Of a stretch of DNA of 64,000 nucleotides, positions 20,375 through 29,129 are shown piece after piece. This DNA comes from JANPLG01 sp964609085 (GTDB taxonomy: Bacteria > Armatimonadota > SYMT01): assembly GCA_964609085.1 (NCBI GenBank), contig CAZSRZ010000008.1, forward strand, positions 1 to 64,000, written 5' to 3'. The notes below the pieces were generated by a model that had not been told where the DNA came from, did not search any database, and was given only the letters and a program-made list of their open reading frames with translations. The stretch's first letter is position 1, and every line of letters begins with the position of its first letter. A program made the position numbers and the translations under genes.

Positions 20375-20876
20375 CGAGGTCGGGGTCGCCGCAAGCCAAC
20401 TCGTCTCCTTCCTGCGGGAGGAAGAGGACGAGAAGCGCTGGTGGGCAAACGGCGGCGTGGTCTCGGCGTCCCCCGGCCATCTGAAGATCGTCGGCTTCCC
20501 GGGAAGCATCAACGAACTCGGCGAGCTGCTTCGCGAGCACCTTCCCGACTTCTTGCGCGGGCGTGCGGGCGAAGATGCTCGCAAGGCAGCGGCGGAGGCG
20601 ACTGAAGGTGACTCAGCGGGGGCTGCCGCCGAGGGGCTCGGCGACGCAGACATCGTCGGAGGAGTTGCGCGGGAGGAGCCCGCTCCGGAGACCCCCTCCA
20701 CAACCGCTGCTCCGCCGACGGATACCAATGTGCGGCTCCGGGAGATCAGTCTCCGGCTGGACGAATTGTCGCGCGAAGTCCGCCGGCCGGGAGCCTCACC
20801 GATGGAGATGGCGTTGGCTGCGGAGGAGATGAGCAGGCTCGCCGCGGAGCAGGCAGTGCTGATCGGCGCGAGTTGA
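20136..20876 (+). CDS. Hypothetical protein downstream of the ECF sigma gene
   Basis: This 246-residue soluble protein has no membrane segment. The N-terminal half (1-145) is compositionally a globular domain (GRMLRGLAKTARDA; HLKIVGFPGSINELGELL). An Ala/Glu-rich low-complexity linker follows (about 150-200), then a C-terminal helix-forming stretch (SLRLDELSREVRRP). I do not recognise the family. Its position just after the sigma factor would fit an anti-sigma role, but it lacks the zinc and transmembrane features of common anti-sigma factors. I start at ATG 20136, preceded by GGTGGAG; a GTG at 20121 is the alternative. Confidence 0.7.
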   Translation: MTDTTAQPERTAAQKEEIRRLGRMLRGLAKTARDASFTGQLAGGKGVAVHQYNAILSRLHDMGVAPADLFTPLLQEASFDEVGVAASQLVSFLREEEDEKRWWANGGVVSASPGHLKIVGFPGSINELGELLREHLPDFLRGRAGEDARKAAAEATEGDSAGAAAEGLGDADIVGGVAREEPAPETPSTTAAPPTDTNVRLREISLRLDELSREVRRPGASPMEMALAAEEMSRLAAEQAVLIGAS

Positions 20877-20919
20877 ATCGGCAGGGCCCCCGTCCAGGTT
20901 CCGGGACCGCCCCCCGGCT

Positions 20920-20959
20920 GAAAAAAGAGAGGCCAGGAGCGAACGCCCCTGGCCTCTCT
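20920..20959 (-). terminator. Rho-independent terminator of the PEP-CTERM gene
   Basis: A perfect 12-bp stem (20926-20937 with 20948-20959; GGCCAGG core) with a 10-nt loop is followed on the minus strand by six T residues. It lies 25 bp after the stop of the PEP-CTERM gene. On the plus strand the same hairpin follows the hypothetical ORF but has no T-tract. Confidence 0.88.
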
Positions 20960-20984
20960 GATGCGTGGTGTTCGGACCAGCCGG

Positions 20985-21689
20985 TCAGGCCCGACGTTTG
21001 CGGCGCAAGCCCAGCGCGCCGATGAGCCCGGTCACCAGGAGCGCGGCGCTGGTCGGCTCGGGAACTGTGTCACCGACCTCCAGGGTGAACTCCCCGACGA
21101 AGTCCAGGTTGGCGTCGGGCGAGGTGACGAAAGGAGACACGCGATCCAGCGAGTGGACGCCCGGGGCGGCCAGGTAGTACTTCGTCAGGGTGACGAAGCG
21201 CCCCCCGGAGGGAGTCACGAGTGCGCCGCTGCCAGCGACTGTGGTGCCGTCGAGACGGACGGTGCTGGGGCTGGAGTTGGCCGAGAAGCCGGGGATGGGG
21301 CCTCCGGTCCTCACGGGTGCCGTGACGGAGATGCCTGGGCCCACGCCGCCATCGAAGAAGAGATTCAACCCGGTGTGGGTCAGATCTTCATATCGGTTGG
21401 CGAAGATCACGAAGTTGTTCGCCCCGGTAGCCAGCGGCACGCTGATGCTCGCTCCCGCGCCGTCTCCAGAGTTGATGAAAGCCCCGGCGAGGCTGCTCGA
21501 AGCAACCACGTAGAGGTTCCAGAACCCGTCTCCGCCGCGAGTATTCCACCGCTGAATCCCTGTGGCAGCCCCAGACGCGTTGGCGGAGAAAAGCATGCCC
21601 CCCGTAAGGGTTTGCGCGGACGCGCCCCGAGCTGGCAGAAGGCCAAGTGCGGCTATCGCCGAGATGAGAATTCGGGCCCAGTTTCGCAT
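20985..21689 (-). CDS. PEP-CTERM sorting-domain protein
   Basis: The 234-residue exported protein has a signal peptide (cleavage near PARGASAQ) and a C-terminal PEP-CTERM tail: VPEP, a hydrophobic helix (LLVTGLIGALGL) and a basic end (RRKRRA). PEP-CTERM proteins are processed by exosortase and usually linked to exopolysaccharide or surface structures. The middle is a beta-rich region of unknown role. The ATG at 21689 has AGAGGGA upstream; the frame is open to 21776 but that extension is not signal-like. No exosortase gene lies in this window. The gene is monocistronic with its own terminator. Confidence 0.9.
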   Translation of the reverse strand: MRNWARILISAIAALGLLPARGASAQTLTGGMLFSANASGAATGIQRWNTRGGDGFWNLYVVASSSLAGAFINSGDGAGASISVPLATGANNFVIFANRYEDLTHTGLNLFFDGGVGPGISVTAPVRTGGPIPGFSANSSPSTVRLDGTTVAGSGALVTPSGGRFVTLTKYYLAAPGVHSLDRVSPFVTSPDANLDFVGEFTLEVGDTVPEPTSAALLVTGLIGALGLRRKRRA

Positions 21690-21864
21690 GGACAAATCCC
21701 TCTGCAGGCCATGGGTGGCGTCCAATAGTTTGCGACACACCCCGCCGGATGGAGTATCGGCAGATCTCAGCAACACTTTAGGGCAGAATTGCCAGCGCTA
21801 CCGAATGACAGTATACGACCCCGGACCCGGCGCATCAATCGAACCGGCAAAAAAGTCGGCGGCG

Positions 21865-22596
21865 CTAGCGGATCGCGGACAGATACAGGCTATGGTAGTC
21901 ATCCCCGCGCGGGGGGAACTCCGGAAACCGTCCGAGCAACTCCGGCTCCGTAACTCGACGGCACTCTGTAAAGCCCGCTTCCCGCAGCGCCCAGGTCAGC
22001 AGGCCGGCATCGAAGAGGTTTCTGTGCTCGCCATCCTGCTGGAAGAGCGAGTTGATCATGTGCTGCGGCGTCTCGCGCCATGCTTCCAGCGTCGGGAAGA
22101 GCCGAATGAAGTCCTCCAGCAATGCCGCTCCGCGGTCTTCCGTGTAGCCTCGGCATGCCTTTTCGAGATCAGGACAGGAGAGCCAGATCTCACCGCCGGG
22201 CCGCATGACACGCTTGAGCCCCCGCAGCAGGGGCAGTAGCTCTGAGTGTAGCTCCAGGTGCTCAATCACATGTTGGCTCACCACCGCATCGAAGCTACTA
22301 TCGGCCCAGGGGAGCCAGCCCGAGGCGAGATCGACGATCACCGGTGAGCCCACGACGTCGGCGTTCACCCACCCTTCGACGAGCCTCGTCCCGCAGCCCA
22401 GGTGCAGGCGGGGGAACTCCGGCCGGACATCCCGCCGTGGCCAGGCGTTGCGCGCGCGGAGTCGGAGGGCATCAAACTGAGCGGCCCGCATGGTCCGCGG
22501 GCTGAAGACTTCGTACCCCAGTCCGCGGATGATTGCGTCCACGAAACAAAAACCCAGGGGGGAGTTCAACAAACGGTTGCGCAGGCTCCGTAACAC
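21865..22596 (-). CDS. SAM-dependent methyltransferase
   Basis: This 243-residue class I methyltransferase has the motif I loop LHLGCGTRL, an acidic motif II region (GWVNADVV), and SFDAVVSQHVIEHL for motif IV. The GTG start at 22596 has AGGAG five bases upstream. Proteins of this Methyltransf_11 type often methylate sugars or lipids in surface polysaccharide pathways, but the substrate cannot be inferred here. It lies 51 bp from the receiver-kinase on the same strand. Confidence 0.85.
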   Translation of the reverse strand: MLRSLRNRLLNSPLGFCFVDAIIRGLGYEVFSPRTMRAAQFDALRLRARNAWPRRDVRPEFPRLHLGCGTRLVEGWVNADVVGSPVIVDLASGWLPWADSSFDAVVSQHVIEHLELHSELLPLLRGLKRVMRPGGEIWLSCPDLEKACRGYTEDRGAALLEDFIRLFPTLEAWRETPQHMINSLFQQDGEHRNLFDAGLLTWALREAGFTECRRVTEPELLGRFPEFPPRGDDYHSLYLSAIR

Positions 22597-22647
22597 GCTG
22601 CTCCTTCCGCCCGACCGCCATGGGGCGGGCTCTCGGCTGCAAGTTTC

Positions 22648-23799
22648 TCACCTCTCGGCCCCGTTTGCGCCCCGCGCGGGGGGCCGAATCGGCACCACCA
22701 CGTGGAAGATGCTGCCCTCTCCGAGCTCGCTCTCCACCCAGATGCGACCGCCGTGCGCTTCCACCACCATCTTGCAGAAGGTCAGGCCAAGCCCCGTGGA
22801 GTTCCGGCGACCGGCCTGGCGGGTCTCAACCTGCCCAAACTTCTCGAAGATCCGATCATAGGCCGACTCCGGAATCCCCTCGCCAGTGTCCCGCACGGTG
22901 AAGTGGATGCAGTCCCCCTCACGAATCGCCGTCAGTTCGACCATCCCCCCGCCGTGGGTGAACTTCACTGCATTCCCGAGCAGGTTGACAAGTGTCCGGC
23001 GAATCTTGTCTTCGTCGACCGTGAGTAGCGGAAGTCCCGGCTCTGCACGGACGGTGAGGGTCAGGCCCTTTTCGCGGGCGATCTGGCGCACCTGCTGCTC
23101 CGCACGCTCCAGCAGCCCGGCCACGCTCGGATTGCTGTACGCCAGCCGCAGGGAGCCGTCTTCCATCTTGCTGATGTCCAGCAGATCATTGATCATCCCG
23201 AGCAGGGTCTCCGCCCCGGAGATCGACATCTCCCACAGTTCACGCTGCTCGTCGTTGAGTTCCCCGACGGCCTCGACCGTGTAGAGTCCGGTGATGAGAG
23301 AGGTCAGCGGCGTCCGCAGGTCGTGGACCACCATGTGGGTCAGACTGTCGCGGAGCTTTTCCAACTCCCGGAGTTGCAGATAACGCTCCTGCAGGCGATC
23401 CCACAGGCGCTTTTTTTCCAGGCAGGCGCTGATGCGGGCTCGGAGCAGCGTTGCGTTGAACGGCTTGGGAAGGTAGTCTTCGGCACCTCGCTCGATGCAC
23501 CTGACCACGCTCTGGATTTCGTCCACGCCGGAGATCATCACGACAGGAATCGCGCGCAGCGCACGATCGGACTTGATCTCGTCAAGCACGGCGTACCCGT
23601 CCATCTCCGGCATCATCACGTCCAGCAGCACGAGGTCATGGGGGCGCTCCCTCAACACCTGCAGCGCCTCACGGCCATTACTTGCCTGGGTGGGGCGGTG
23701 CCCGAGCTGCCGGACGTGCTGCGCCAGCATCAGCCGGATAGTCGCCAGATCATCCACCACCAGGACATCCGCCGGCTCAACGGCCTGGGCGTCACTCAT
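22648..23799 (-). CDS. Receiver-histidine kinase
   Basis: The 383-residue protein has a receiver (D60, K112) followed by HisKA (H159 in MVVHDLRTPL) and a HATPase domain (DTGEGI; NSTGLGLTFCK). There is no sensor or membrane segment, so phosphate or a signal must come through the receiver, most simply from the HPt of the 951-residue kinase. The start lies inside the last codons of that gene (8-bp ATGAGTGA overlap), indicating coupled translation. Confidence 0.94.
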   Translation of the reverse strand: MSDAQAVEPADVLVVDDLATIRLMLAQHVRQLGHRPTQASNGREALQVLRERPHDLVLLDVMMPEMDGYAVLDEIKSDRALRAIPVVMISGVDEIQSVVRCIERGAEDYLPKPFNATLLRARISACLEKKRLWDRLQERYLQLRELEKLRDSLTHMVVHDLRTPLTSLITGLYTVEAVGELNDEQRELWEMSISGAETLLGMINDLLDISKMEDGSLRLAYSNPSVAGLLERAEQQVRQIAREKGLTLTVRAEPGLPLLTVDEDKIRRTLVNLLGNAVKFTHGGGMVELTAIREGDCIHFTVRDTGEGIPESAYDRIFEKFGQVETRQAGRRNSTGLGLTFCKMVVEAHGGRIWVESELGEGSIFHVVVPIRPPARGANGAER

Positions 23800-26647
23800 C
23801 TGCGGTCTCCCCCGACGACCCGGCGAGGGCCGCGATCAGCCGCTCGGATGCCGGCGGGACCTTTTCAAAGATCTCCCTGGCTCCATCCACCCGTCCGGCC
23901 TTCCCGAGTCGCTCCAACTCGAAACAAAGGGACGAGAGGTAGACCCCGCCGAGATTGGCCGACGCGCCCTTGAGACCGTGGGCGGCTGCCCGAAGCTGGG
24001 AGGCATCGCCTACGTCGATCGCATTCCGCATGGTTTCCATGAGGGGCACCGCGTCTGCGGTGAAGGCCTCGATCAACTCCTCCAGGATCTCGGGCATGCC
24101 CGCATCTCGCATCCGCCGGAGTTCCGCGATTGTGGCGTCGTCGAGTTCGTTACCGAGGCGGGGCGACTCGGCATGTGCCCGGACCGACGGATGAGAACCG
24201 TCGGCACCGATATGACGGGGCGCCCGACCCAGTTTTTGCGCTCGCTCGCCAGCCCTGATGAGCACGGCGATCAGCTCGGGCACCCGGACGGGCTTGGCGA
24301 GGTAGTCGTCCATTCCGGCCGCGATGCACGCCTCACGATCTTCGCGCATGGCGTTGGCGGTCAAGGCCGCGAGCAGGGGCCGCTCGTCTTCCCGCCAACG
24401 AGCCCGTATTCGGCGAGAGGCTTCCAGGCCATCCATCTCCGGCATTTGAACGTCCATCAGGATCAGGTCGTAATGCTGGCGCTCGAGGGCATCGAGCACC
24501 TCCACTCCGTTCGCGGCGATGTCGGCCCGGTACGCCATCCGTCCCAACATGGTCTGCATCAGACGCTGGTTTACGGCCAGGTCCTCCGCCAGCAGGATAC
24601 GCAGCGGGAAGCGCTTGCCCAGACCGGGGTCATACTCTGACACCCCCTGTTCACGTACCTGCACTGGCCGCCCTGCAAAGATGCCGGCCAGCAGGTTGAA
24701 GAGTTGGGACTGTTTCACCGGCTTGGTGAGGAAAGCCGTGAACCCGCTGCGCTCGATTTCGGCCGCACGCCGGCCAACAGAACTCAGGGCGATGAGGGGG
24801 AGTTGGGCGGTCTCTTCCCGCGCTCGCAGGCGGCGGGCAAGTTCCATTCCGTCCATCTCCGGCATCTGCACGTCCAGCACTGCCAGATCAAACTTCTGGC
24901 CGCCTTCGATGAGAGCCAGGGCGGCGCTCCCGCCGGCGGCCTCTTCGGCCGCCATCCCCCAGTTTCGGGCCTGAGCAACCAGGATCTGGCGGTTGGTGGC
25001 GTTGTCGTCCACGATGAGGAGCCGCCGCCCCTGCAGGATCGGCTGCGAAAGCTGGGCATAGATCCGCACCGGCTCCGTTGCCGCGCGCACCCGGATGGTG
25101 AAGCTGAAGGTCGATCCCTCGCCGACCTCGCTGGTGACCGACATCTCGCCACCCATCATCATGGTGAGCCGGTGGCTGATCGCCAGCCCCAGCCCTGTGC
25201 CGCCGTAACGCCGGGTGGTGGAGGCGTCCACCTGGCTGAAGGAGCGGAACAGCCGGTCCATGCGCTCGTGGGGGATGCCGATGCCGGTATCTTTCACGTC
25301 GAAGCGCACCAGGTATTCGCTACCGTCGAGAGGGGTGGTGACGACCGTGACCACGACCTCGCCGGCGTCCGTGAATTTCACGGCGTTGCTCAATAGGTTG
25401 ACGAGGATCTGCCGAAGGCGCGTCGGATCCGAGACGACGGAGACGGGGGTGCGCGGGTCGAACATGTAGGCGAGATCGAGCCGCTTCTCCGCCGCCCTGG
25501 CCGCCACCAGATCGAGCGCCGACTCCAGGCATTCCCGGAGATCGAACACCTGCTGCTCCAGATCCAACTGGTGGGCTTCGATCTTGGAGTAGTCGAGGAT
25601 GTCGTTGATGATGGCCAGGAGGGAGTCGCCGCTCTCGCGAATCACGCTGGCATACTCGCGCTGCTCGCCGGAGAGTGGGGTATCGAGAAGCAGGCCGGAC
25701 ATGCCGATGACGGCGTTCATCGGTGTCCTGATCTCGTGGCTCATCACGGCGAGGAACTCGCTCTTTGCCTGCGCCGCTGCGTCGGCCAGCTCTTTCGCTC
25801 TCTGGAGCTCGACCTCGGTCCGCTTGCGTTCAGCGATTTCCTGTTCTAACTCCGAGGTCCGCTCGCGGACTCGAAGCTCCAACCCTTCATTCGCGGTCAG
25901 CAGCGCGGCGTCCCGCTGCTGGATTCCGCCCAGGAGGGTATTGAAGCTGTTCGCGACCACGGCCATCTCGGCCTCTTCCGATTCCGGGGCCCGGAGGGAG
26001 TAGTCTTCTTCCCTGGAGACGCGGACCATCATGTCCGCAAGTTGAACGATCGGGTCCGCGATCCAGCGTTGGAAGCGCATCGCCATCGCATAGGCCGCGT
26101 AGCCGGAGAGAATGAAGAGTGCCCCGACGATGAGCAGAAATCGGCGCAACTGCTCGGCCCACAGCCGCATGTCCTGTCGGACCCAGACCACACCGACGGG
26201 CTCACCACGAAAGGTGACTACTCTGCTGACGACGATGCTGGAGGCGCTGATGCTCACCCGGTCTTCCCTTGGGGAAGGCGGGATGTCCTTACCGGGCGGG
26301 ACGATGACGGGCGTCCGACGGTCGAGGACGCGGGCTGGGTAGTAGGCGAGGAGTTCGCCGCTGCGGGTGTAGAAGGCAGCGGCATTGATCTCCGGTCGGG
26401 CCCGGAGCACCGCTAGATTCTCCATGGCGGCGCGGGCGTCACGGAACGCGAGCACCGGAGCGCTGTTCGCCCCCACGATCTCAGCGACCGTAGTGAGATC
26501 CCGCGCAGCCTGTCGGCGGAAAAGGAACTGGTCGTAGTAGATGATTCCCGCCGAGGCGAGTCCCAACGCCACGAAACTGGTGAGGGTGGTGCTGACGACC
26601 AACTTCTGGCGGAGGTTAAGCCGCCGGAAGCCTCGGGGCCCCGCCAT
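23792..26647 (-). CDS. CHASE8-like hybrid histidine kinase with two receivers and HPt
   Basis: The 951-residue inner-membrane kinase has transmembrane helices at about 18-36 and 170-188. The periplasmic part between them (about 40-165) resembles CHASE8 sensor domains. HAMP follows at about 192-245, then a coiled coil, HisKA (H304 in MSHEIRTPM), HATPase (GTGLGLAIS), two receivers (LLIVDDN; LLAEDLAVNQ) and a C-terminal HPt with AAHGLKGAS. This is a complete phosphorelay in one chain. It is preceded by a YfiR-like gene with 1 bp between them and followed by an overlapping receiver-kinase. Confidence 0.93.
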   Translation of the reverse strand: MAGPRGFRRLNLRQKLVVSTTLTSFVALGLASAGIIYYDQFLFRRQAARDLTTVAEIVGANSAPVLAFRDARAAMENLAVLRARPEINAAAFYTRSGELLAYYPARVLDRRTPVIVPPGKDIPPSPREDRVSISASSIVVSRVVTFRGEPVGVVWVRQDMRLWAEQLRRFLLIVGALFILSGYAAYAMAMRFQRWIADPIVQLADMMVRVSREEDYSLRAPESEEAEMAVVANSFNTLLGGIQQRDAALLTANEGLELRVRERTSELEQEIAERKRTEVELQRAKELADAAAQAKSEFLAVMSHEIRTPMNAVIGMSGLLLDTPLSGEQREYASVIRESGDSLLAIINDILDYSKIEAHQLDLEQQVFDLRECLESALDLVAARAAEKRLDLAYMFDPRTPVSVVSDPTRLRQILVNLLSNAVKFTDAGEVVVTVVTTPLDGSEYLVRFDVKDTGIGIPHERMDRLFRSFSQVDASTTRRYGGTGLGLAISHRLTMMMGGEMSVTSEVGEGSTFSFTIRVRAATEPVRIYAQLSQPILQGRRLLIVDDNATNRQILVAQARNWGMAAEEAAGGSAALALIEGGQKFDLAVLDVQMPEMDGMELARRLRAREETAQLPLIALSSVGRRAAEIERSGFTAFLTKPVKQSQLFNLLAGIFAGRPVQVREQGVSEYDPGLGKRFPLRILLAEDLAVNQRLMQTMLGRMAYRADIAANGVEVLDALERQHYDLILMDVQMPEMDGLEASRRIRARWREDERPLLAALTANAMREDREACIAAGMDDYLAKPVRVPELIAVLIRAGERAQKLGRAPRHIGADGSHPSVRAHAESPRLGNELDDATIAELRRMRDAGMPEILEELIEAFTADAVPLMETMRNAIDVGDASQLRAAAHGLKGASANLGGVYLSSLCFELERLGKAGRVDGAREIFEKVPPASERLIAALAGSSGETADE

Positions 26648-26648
26648 C

Positions 26649-27317
26649 TCAGCGGGGCTCTGTGTCGCGGTAAACGTGAGCGGCGAGCGCCAGAACGCGG
26701 GAGCTGATGCTGATCTTGGCCCGGCGAGCAGCAGCCTCGTTGATCTCGTACTCGCAGCGACCCTTCGACATCGTCACGGTGGCGATCCCGCCGTCCTTGG
26801 CGAACGACTCGGTCTCGCCGATGGTGAGGATGGGCGACTCCTTCAGCGCGCTGAGGATCTTCTGCGATCGGGTCGTGGCGGCGGCGGGCACAAAGAGCAC
26901 GTGGCAGAGACGGGCATCGTCATAGGAACTGATCGTCATCGTCATGACGGGACGGGATCCCTGGAGTTGGTGGCGCTCCGCGAGCATCATCGTCGGCGGC
27001 ATGCGCTTCCCTCGGGGGCTCGGGGTCTCAGGCTGCAGGATGCCGACGAGGATGGGGGCACGCGGATGGGGGAACGAGTCCGCAGGCCACTCGGTAAACT
27101 GGGACAACGTGCGGATGAACCGCAGCTTGTGGATGAAATCCCCGGGGGAGCCAAGGACGACCTCAGCCTTAGCCTGCCGCGTCCGCGGCGGAGGCGGGGA
27201 CTGCGCTATCGCCGGGCCGATGAGACTCGCAAATAGCCCTGCGGCCACCAGCCCAATTCGGGACCAGGATGGGCCGCACGCTAGGCGGAGAACACCATGT
27301 TGCATACGAGGTCGCAT
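26649..27317 (-). CDS. YfiR-like periplasmic protein
   Basis: The 222-residue exported protein has a long N-terminal leader with a hydrophobic core ending near GPAIAQS. The mature part matches the YfiR/DUF4154 pattern: RTLSQFTEWPADSF, a CHVLFVP turn, LTIGETESFAKDGG and KISSRVLALA at the C-terminus. In Pseudomonas, YfiR is the periplasmic repressor of the CHASE8 diguanylate cyclase YfiN. Here it is directly followed by a CHASE8-like kinase, so it may be that kinase's periplasmic regulator. The start is ATG 27317 or ATG 27305. Confidence 0.85.
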   Translation of the reverse strand: MRPRMQHGVLRLACGPSWSRIGLVAAGLFASLIGPAIAQSPPPPRTRQAKAEVVLGSPGDFIHKLRFIRTLSQFTEWPADSFPHPRAPILVGILQPETPSPRGKRMPPTMMLAERHQLQGSRPVMTMTISSYDDARLCHVLFVPAAATTRSQKILSALKESPILTIGETESFAKDGGIATVTMSKGRCEYEINEAAARRAKISISSRVLALAAHVYRDTEPR

Positions 27318-27418
27318 CTGACGACTCTATAGACGCTCACCGGAGCGATCCGTATCAAAAAAGATTCTACCTGTTCGGCCGGGAATGGGTCCACCTCGAC
27401 ACGGGCGCAGCGGCGAGC

Positions 27419-28420
27419 TCATCGCCCGACCCGCTTCTCCAACTCGACGAGTTGCTCGGGCGTCCCGAGCACAATCAGCGTGTCGCCCCCGCGGAGCAAC
27501 TGGTCACGCGGTGGGTTCGGTTGGAAGCTGGATGAGCCTGCCTCGCGGATCGCCAGCACAACGCACCCATTCGCGCCGGCGATCCCGCTCTGCTCCAGGG
27601 TCACGCCGACGAGGATTGAGCGCTCGGGAATCCCCACCTCATGCATCTCCCACCTCACCCCATGGGCAGAGCAGGTTTCATCCACGAAATCCGCGACAGC
27701 GGGCCGCGTCACCACGGAGGCAATCCGTTGTGCGCCGATGATGTAGGGCGAAACCACACGGTCGGCGCCGGCAATCTCCAGCTTGTGCACGTCAGGTTCC
27801 GACTCCGATCGGGCGATGATCCGAATCTTGGCGTTCAGCGCACGCGCACTGAGGGTGATGAAGACGTTGTCAGCGTCCTTGGGCACCACGGTGACCAGCG
27901 CGACCGCCCTCTCCACTCCTGCCGCAATCAGGTTGGCGTCGTCCGCCGCGTTGCCGTGGACGAAAGGGGTTTCCGCCTCCCGCAACTCGCGGCATCGAGC
28001 CTCGCTGACCTCGATTACGACGAACCGCTGTCGCCGCCGCCGGAACTCCGACGCCAACTCTCGCCCCATGCGACCGTACCCGCAAATGATGACGTGGTTA
28101 TCCATCTTCTTCAGCCCCTTCCGACGGCGGTGCAGCTCCAGCGTGTCGCGGAGTGCCTCACCGATCAGGAAATCTGCAAAGCTCGCGGCCGTGACCAGGC
28201 TGGCAACCACCGACGTGAGAATGAGAAGAATGGTGAAGGCGCGCCCGGCCGGAGAGAGCGGGTGGACCTCGCTGAAACCTACCCCGGCGCAGGTGATGGC
28301 GGTCATGTAGATCGCATCACCCAGGTGCCACTTTTCGATGATGACATAGCCCGCGCAGCCACTGCACCATACGAGGATCACCGAGAGCAGCGCGAGGCGT
28401 AGGCGGCGTATCGATGCCAT
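27419..28420 (-). CDS. Two-transmembrane K+ channel with TrkA (RCK) domain
   Basis: The 333-residue protein has two transmembrane helices (about 7-28 and 58-85) flanking a pore loop, then an RCK/TrkA-N domain (GYGRMG at 114-119) and a TrkA-C domain near the end (VGVTLEQSG). It resembles MthK-type potassium channels. The filter is divergent: ITCAGVGFSEVHP instead of TVGYGD, so the Thr, Tyr and second Gly are replaced by Gly, Phe and Ser. Ion selectivity may therefore differ. It lies just after grpE on the same strand. Confidence 0.88.
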   Translation of the reverse strand: MASIRRLRLALLSVILVWCSGCAGYVIIEKWHLGDAIYMTAITCAGVGFSEVHPLSPAGRAFTILLILTSVVASLVTAASFADFLIGEALRDTLELHRRRKGLKKMDNHVIICGYGRMGRELASEFRRRRQRFVVIEVSEARCRELREAETPFVHGNAADDANLIAAGVERAVALVTVVPKDADNVFITLSARALNAKIRIIARSESEPDVHKLEIAGADRVVSPYIIGAQRIASVVTRPAVADFVDETCSAHGVRWEMHEVGIPERSILVGVTLEQSGIAGANGCVVLAIREAGSSSFQPNPPRDQLLRGGDTLIVLGTPEQLVELEKRVGR

Positions 28421-28461
28421 GGGGCCATTGGGCGGCGGCAGCGGCCGCCGGACGCCGGGTT

Positions 28462-28989
28462 CTAGCCGGCGGTCACCTTCACCAGCGAGGGCCGGATCAC
28501 TCGATCGTGGACACGGTATCCGGCGCGGATCTCTTCTACAACAACGCCGGCAGCCTGACCATCCGCAGCAGGCACCTGCAGAATTGCCTCATGCAGGTTT
28601 GGATCGAACTGGCTCCCCAGCGCTGCGATCTTTTCGACCCCCGAGTGCTCCAGCACCTCGAGTAGTTGCCGATGGATCAGCTCGATTCCCGAGCGCAGCG
28701 AGGACTGCTCCTGTCCGACCTCGGCGGCGTCCAACGCCCGTGCGAAGTTGTCCACCACGGGCAGGAGCTGCGCTATGAGCCGCTCGGCGGCCAGCCTGGC
28801 GGCCTCGTCTCGGTCGTTCCGGGTCCGGCGACGATAGTTCTCAAGTTCGGCGACGGCGCGCAGAGTTCGGTCTTTCCAATCCGCGACCTCGCCCTCCAGC
28901 TCAGCGATTCGGGCCGCCTCATCCGTCTGCTCGGTCGGCACTTCGCCGTCTTCGACCGGTCGTCCCTCATTCGCGGGCGCGACATCCAT
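28462..28989 (-). CDS. grpE: Nucleotide exchange factor GrpE
   Basis: The 175-residue protein has an acidic N-terminus, a long helix (WKDRTLRAVAELENYRRRT) and the C-terminal beta domain (VVEEIRAGYRVHDRVIRPSLVKV) of GrpE, the ADP/ATP exchange factor of DnaK. I start it at ATG 28989, which has GGGAGGGG upstream; longer frames to 29073 are basic and lack a ribosome binding site. It follows hrcA. No dnaK or dnaJ is nearby in the window. Confidence 0.93.
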   Translation of the reverse strand: MDVAPANEGRPVEDGEVPTEQTDEAARIAELEGEVADWKDRTLRAVAELENYRRRTRNDRDEAARLAAERLIAQLLPVVDNFARALDAAEVGQEQSSLRSGIELIHRQLLEVLEHSGVEKIAALGSQFDPNLHEAILQVPAADGQAAGVVVEEIRAGYRVHDRVIRPSLVKVTAG

Positions 28990-29129
28990 CTCGTCCCCTC
29001 CCACACGCCTCTCCTTCTTTCGCCTATGCCCCATGAATGGCATCCGTTGCCCCCCGTCGCCCGCGCGGCCCAACCAATGGGCAGACGCCGGCCGGATGCG
29101 TCCATCCTACAGGGTCTGCCCGCGTAGGG

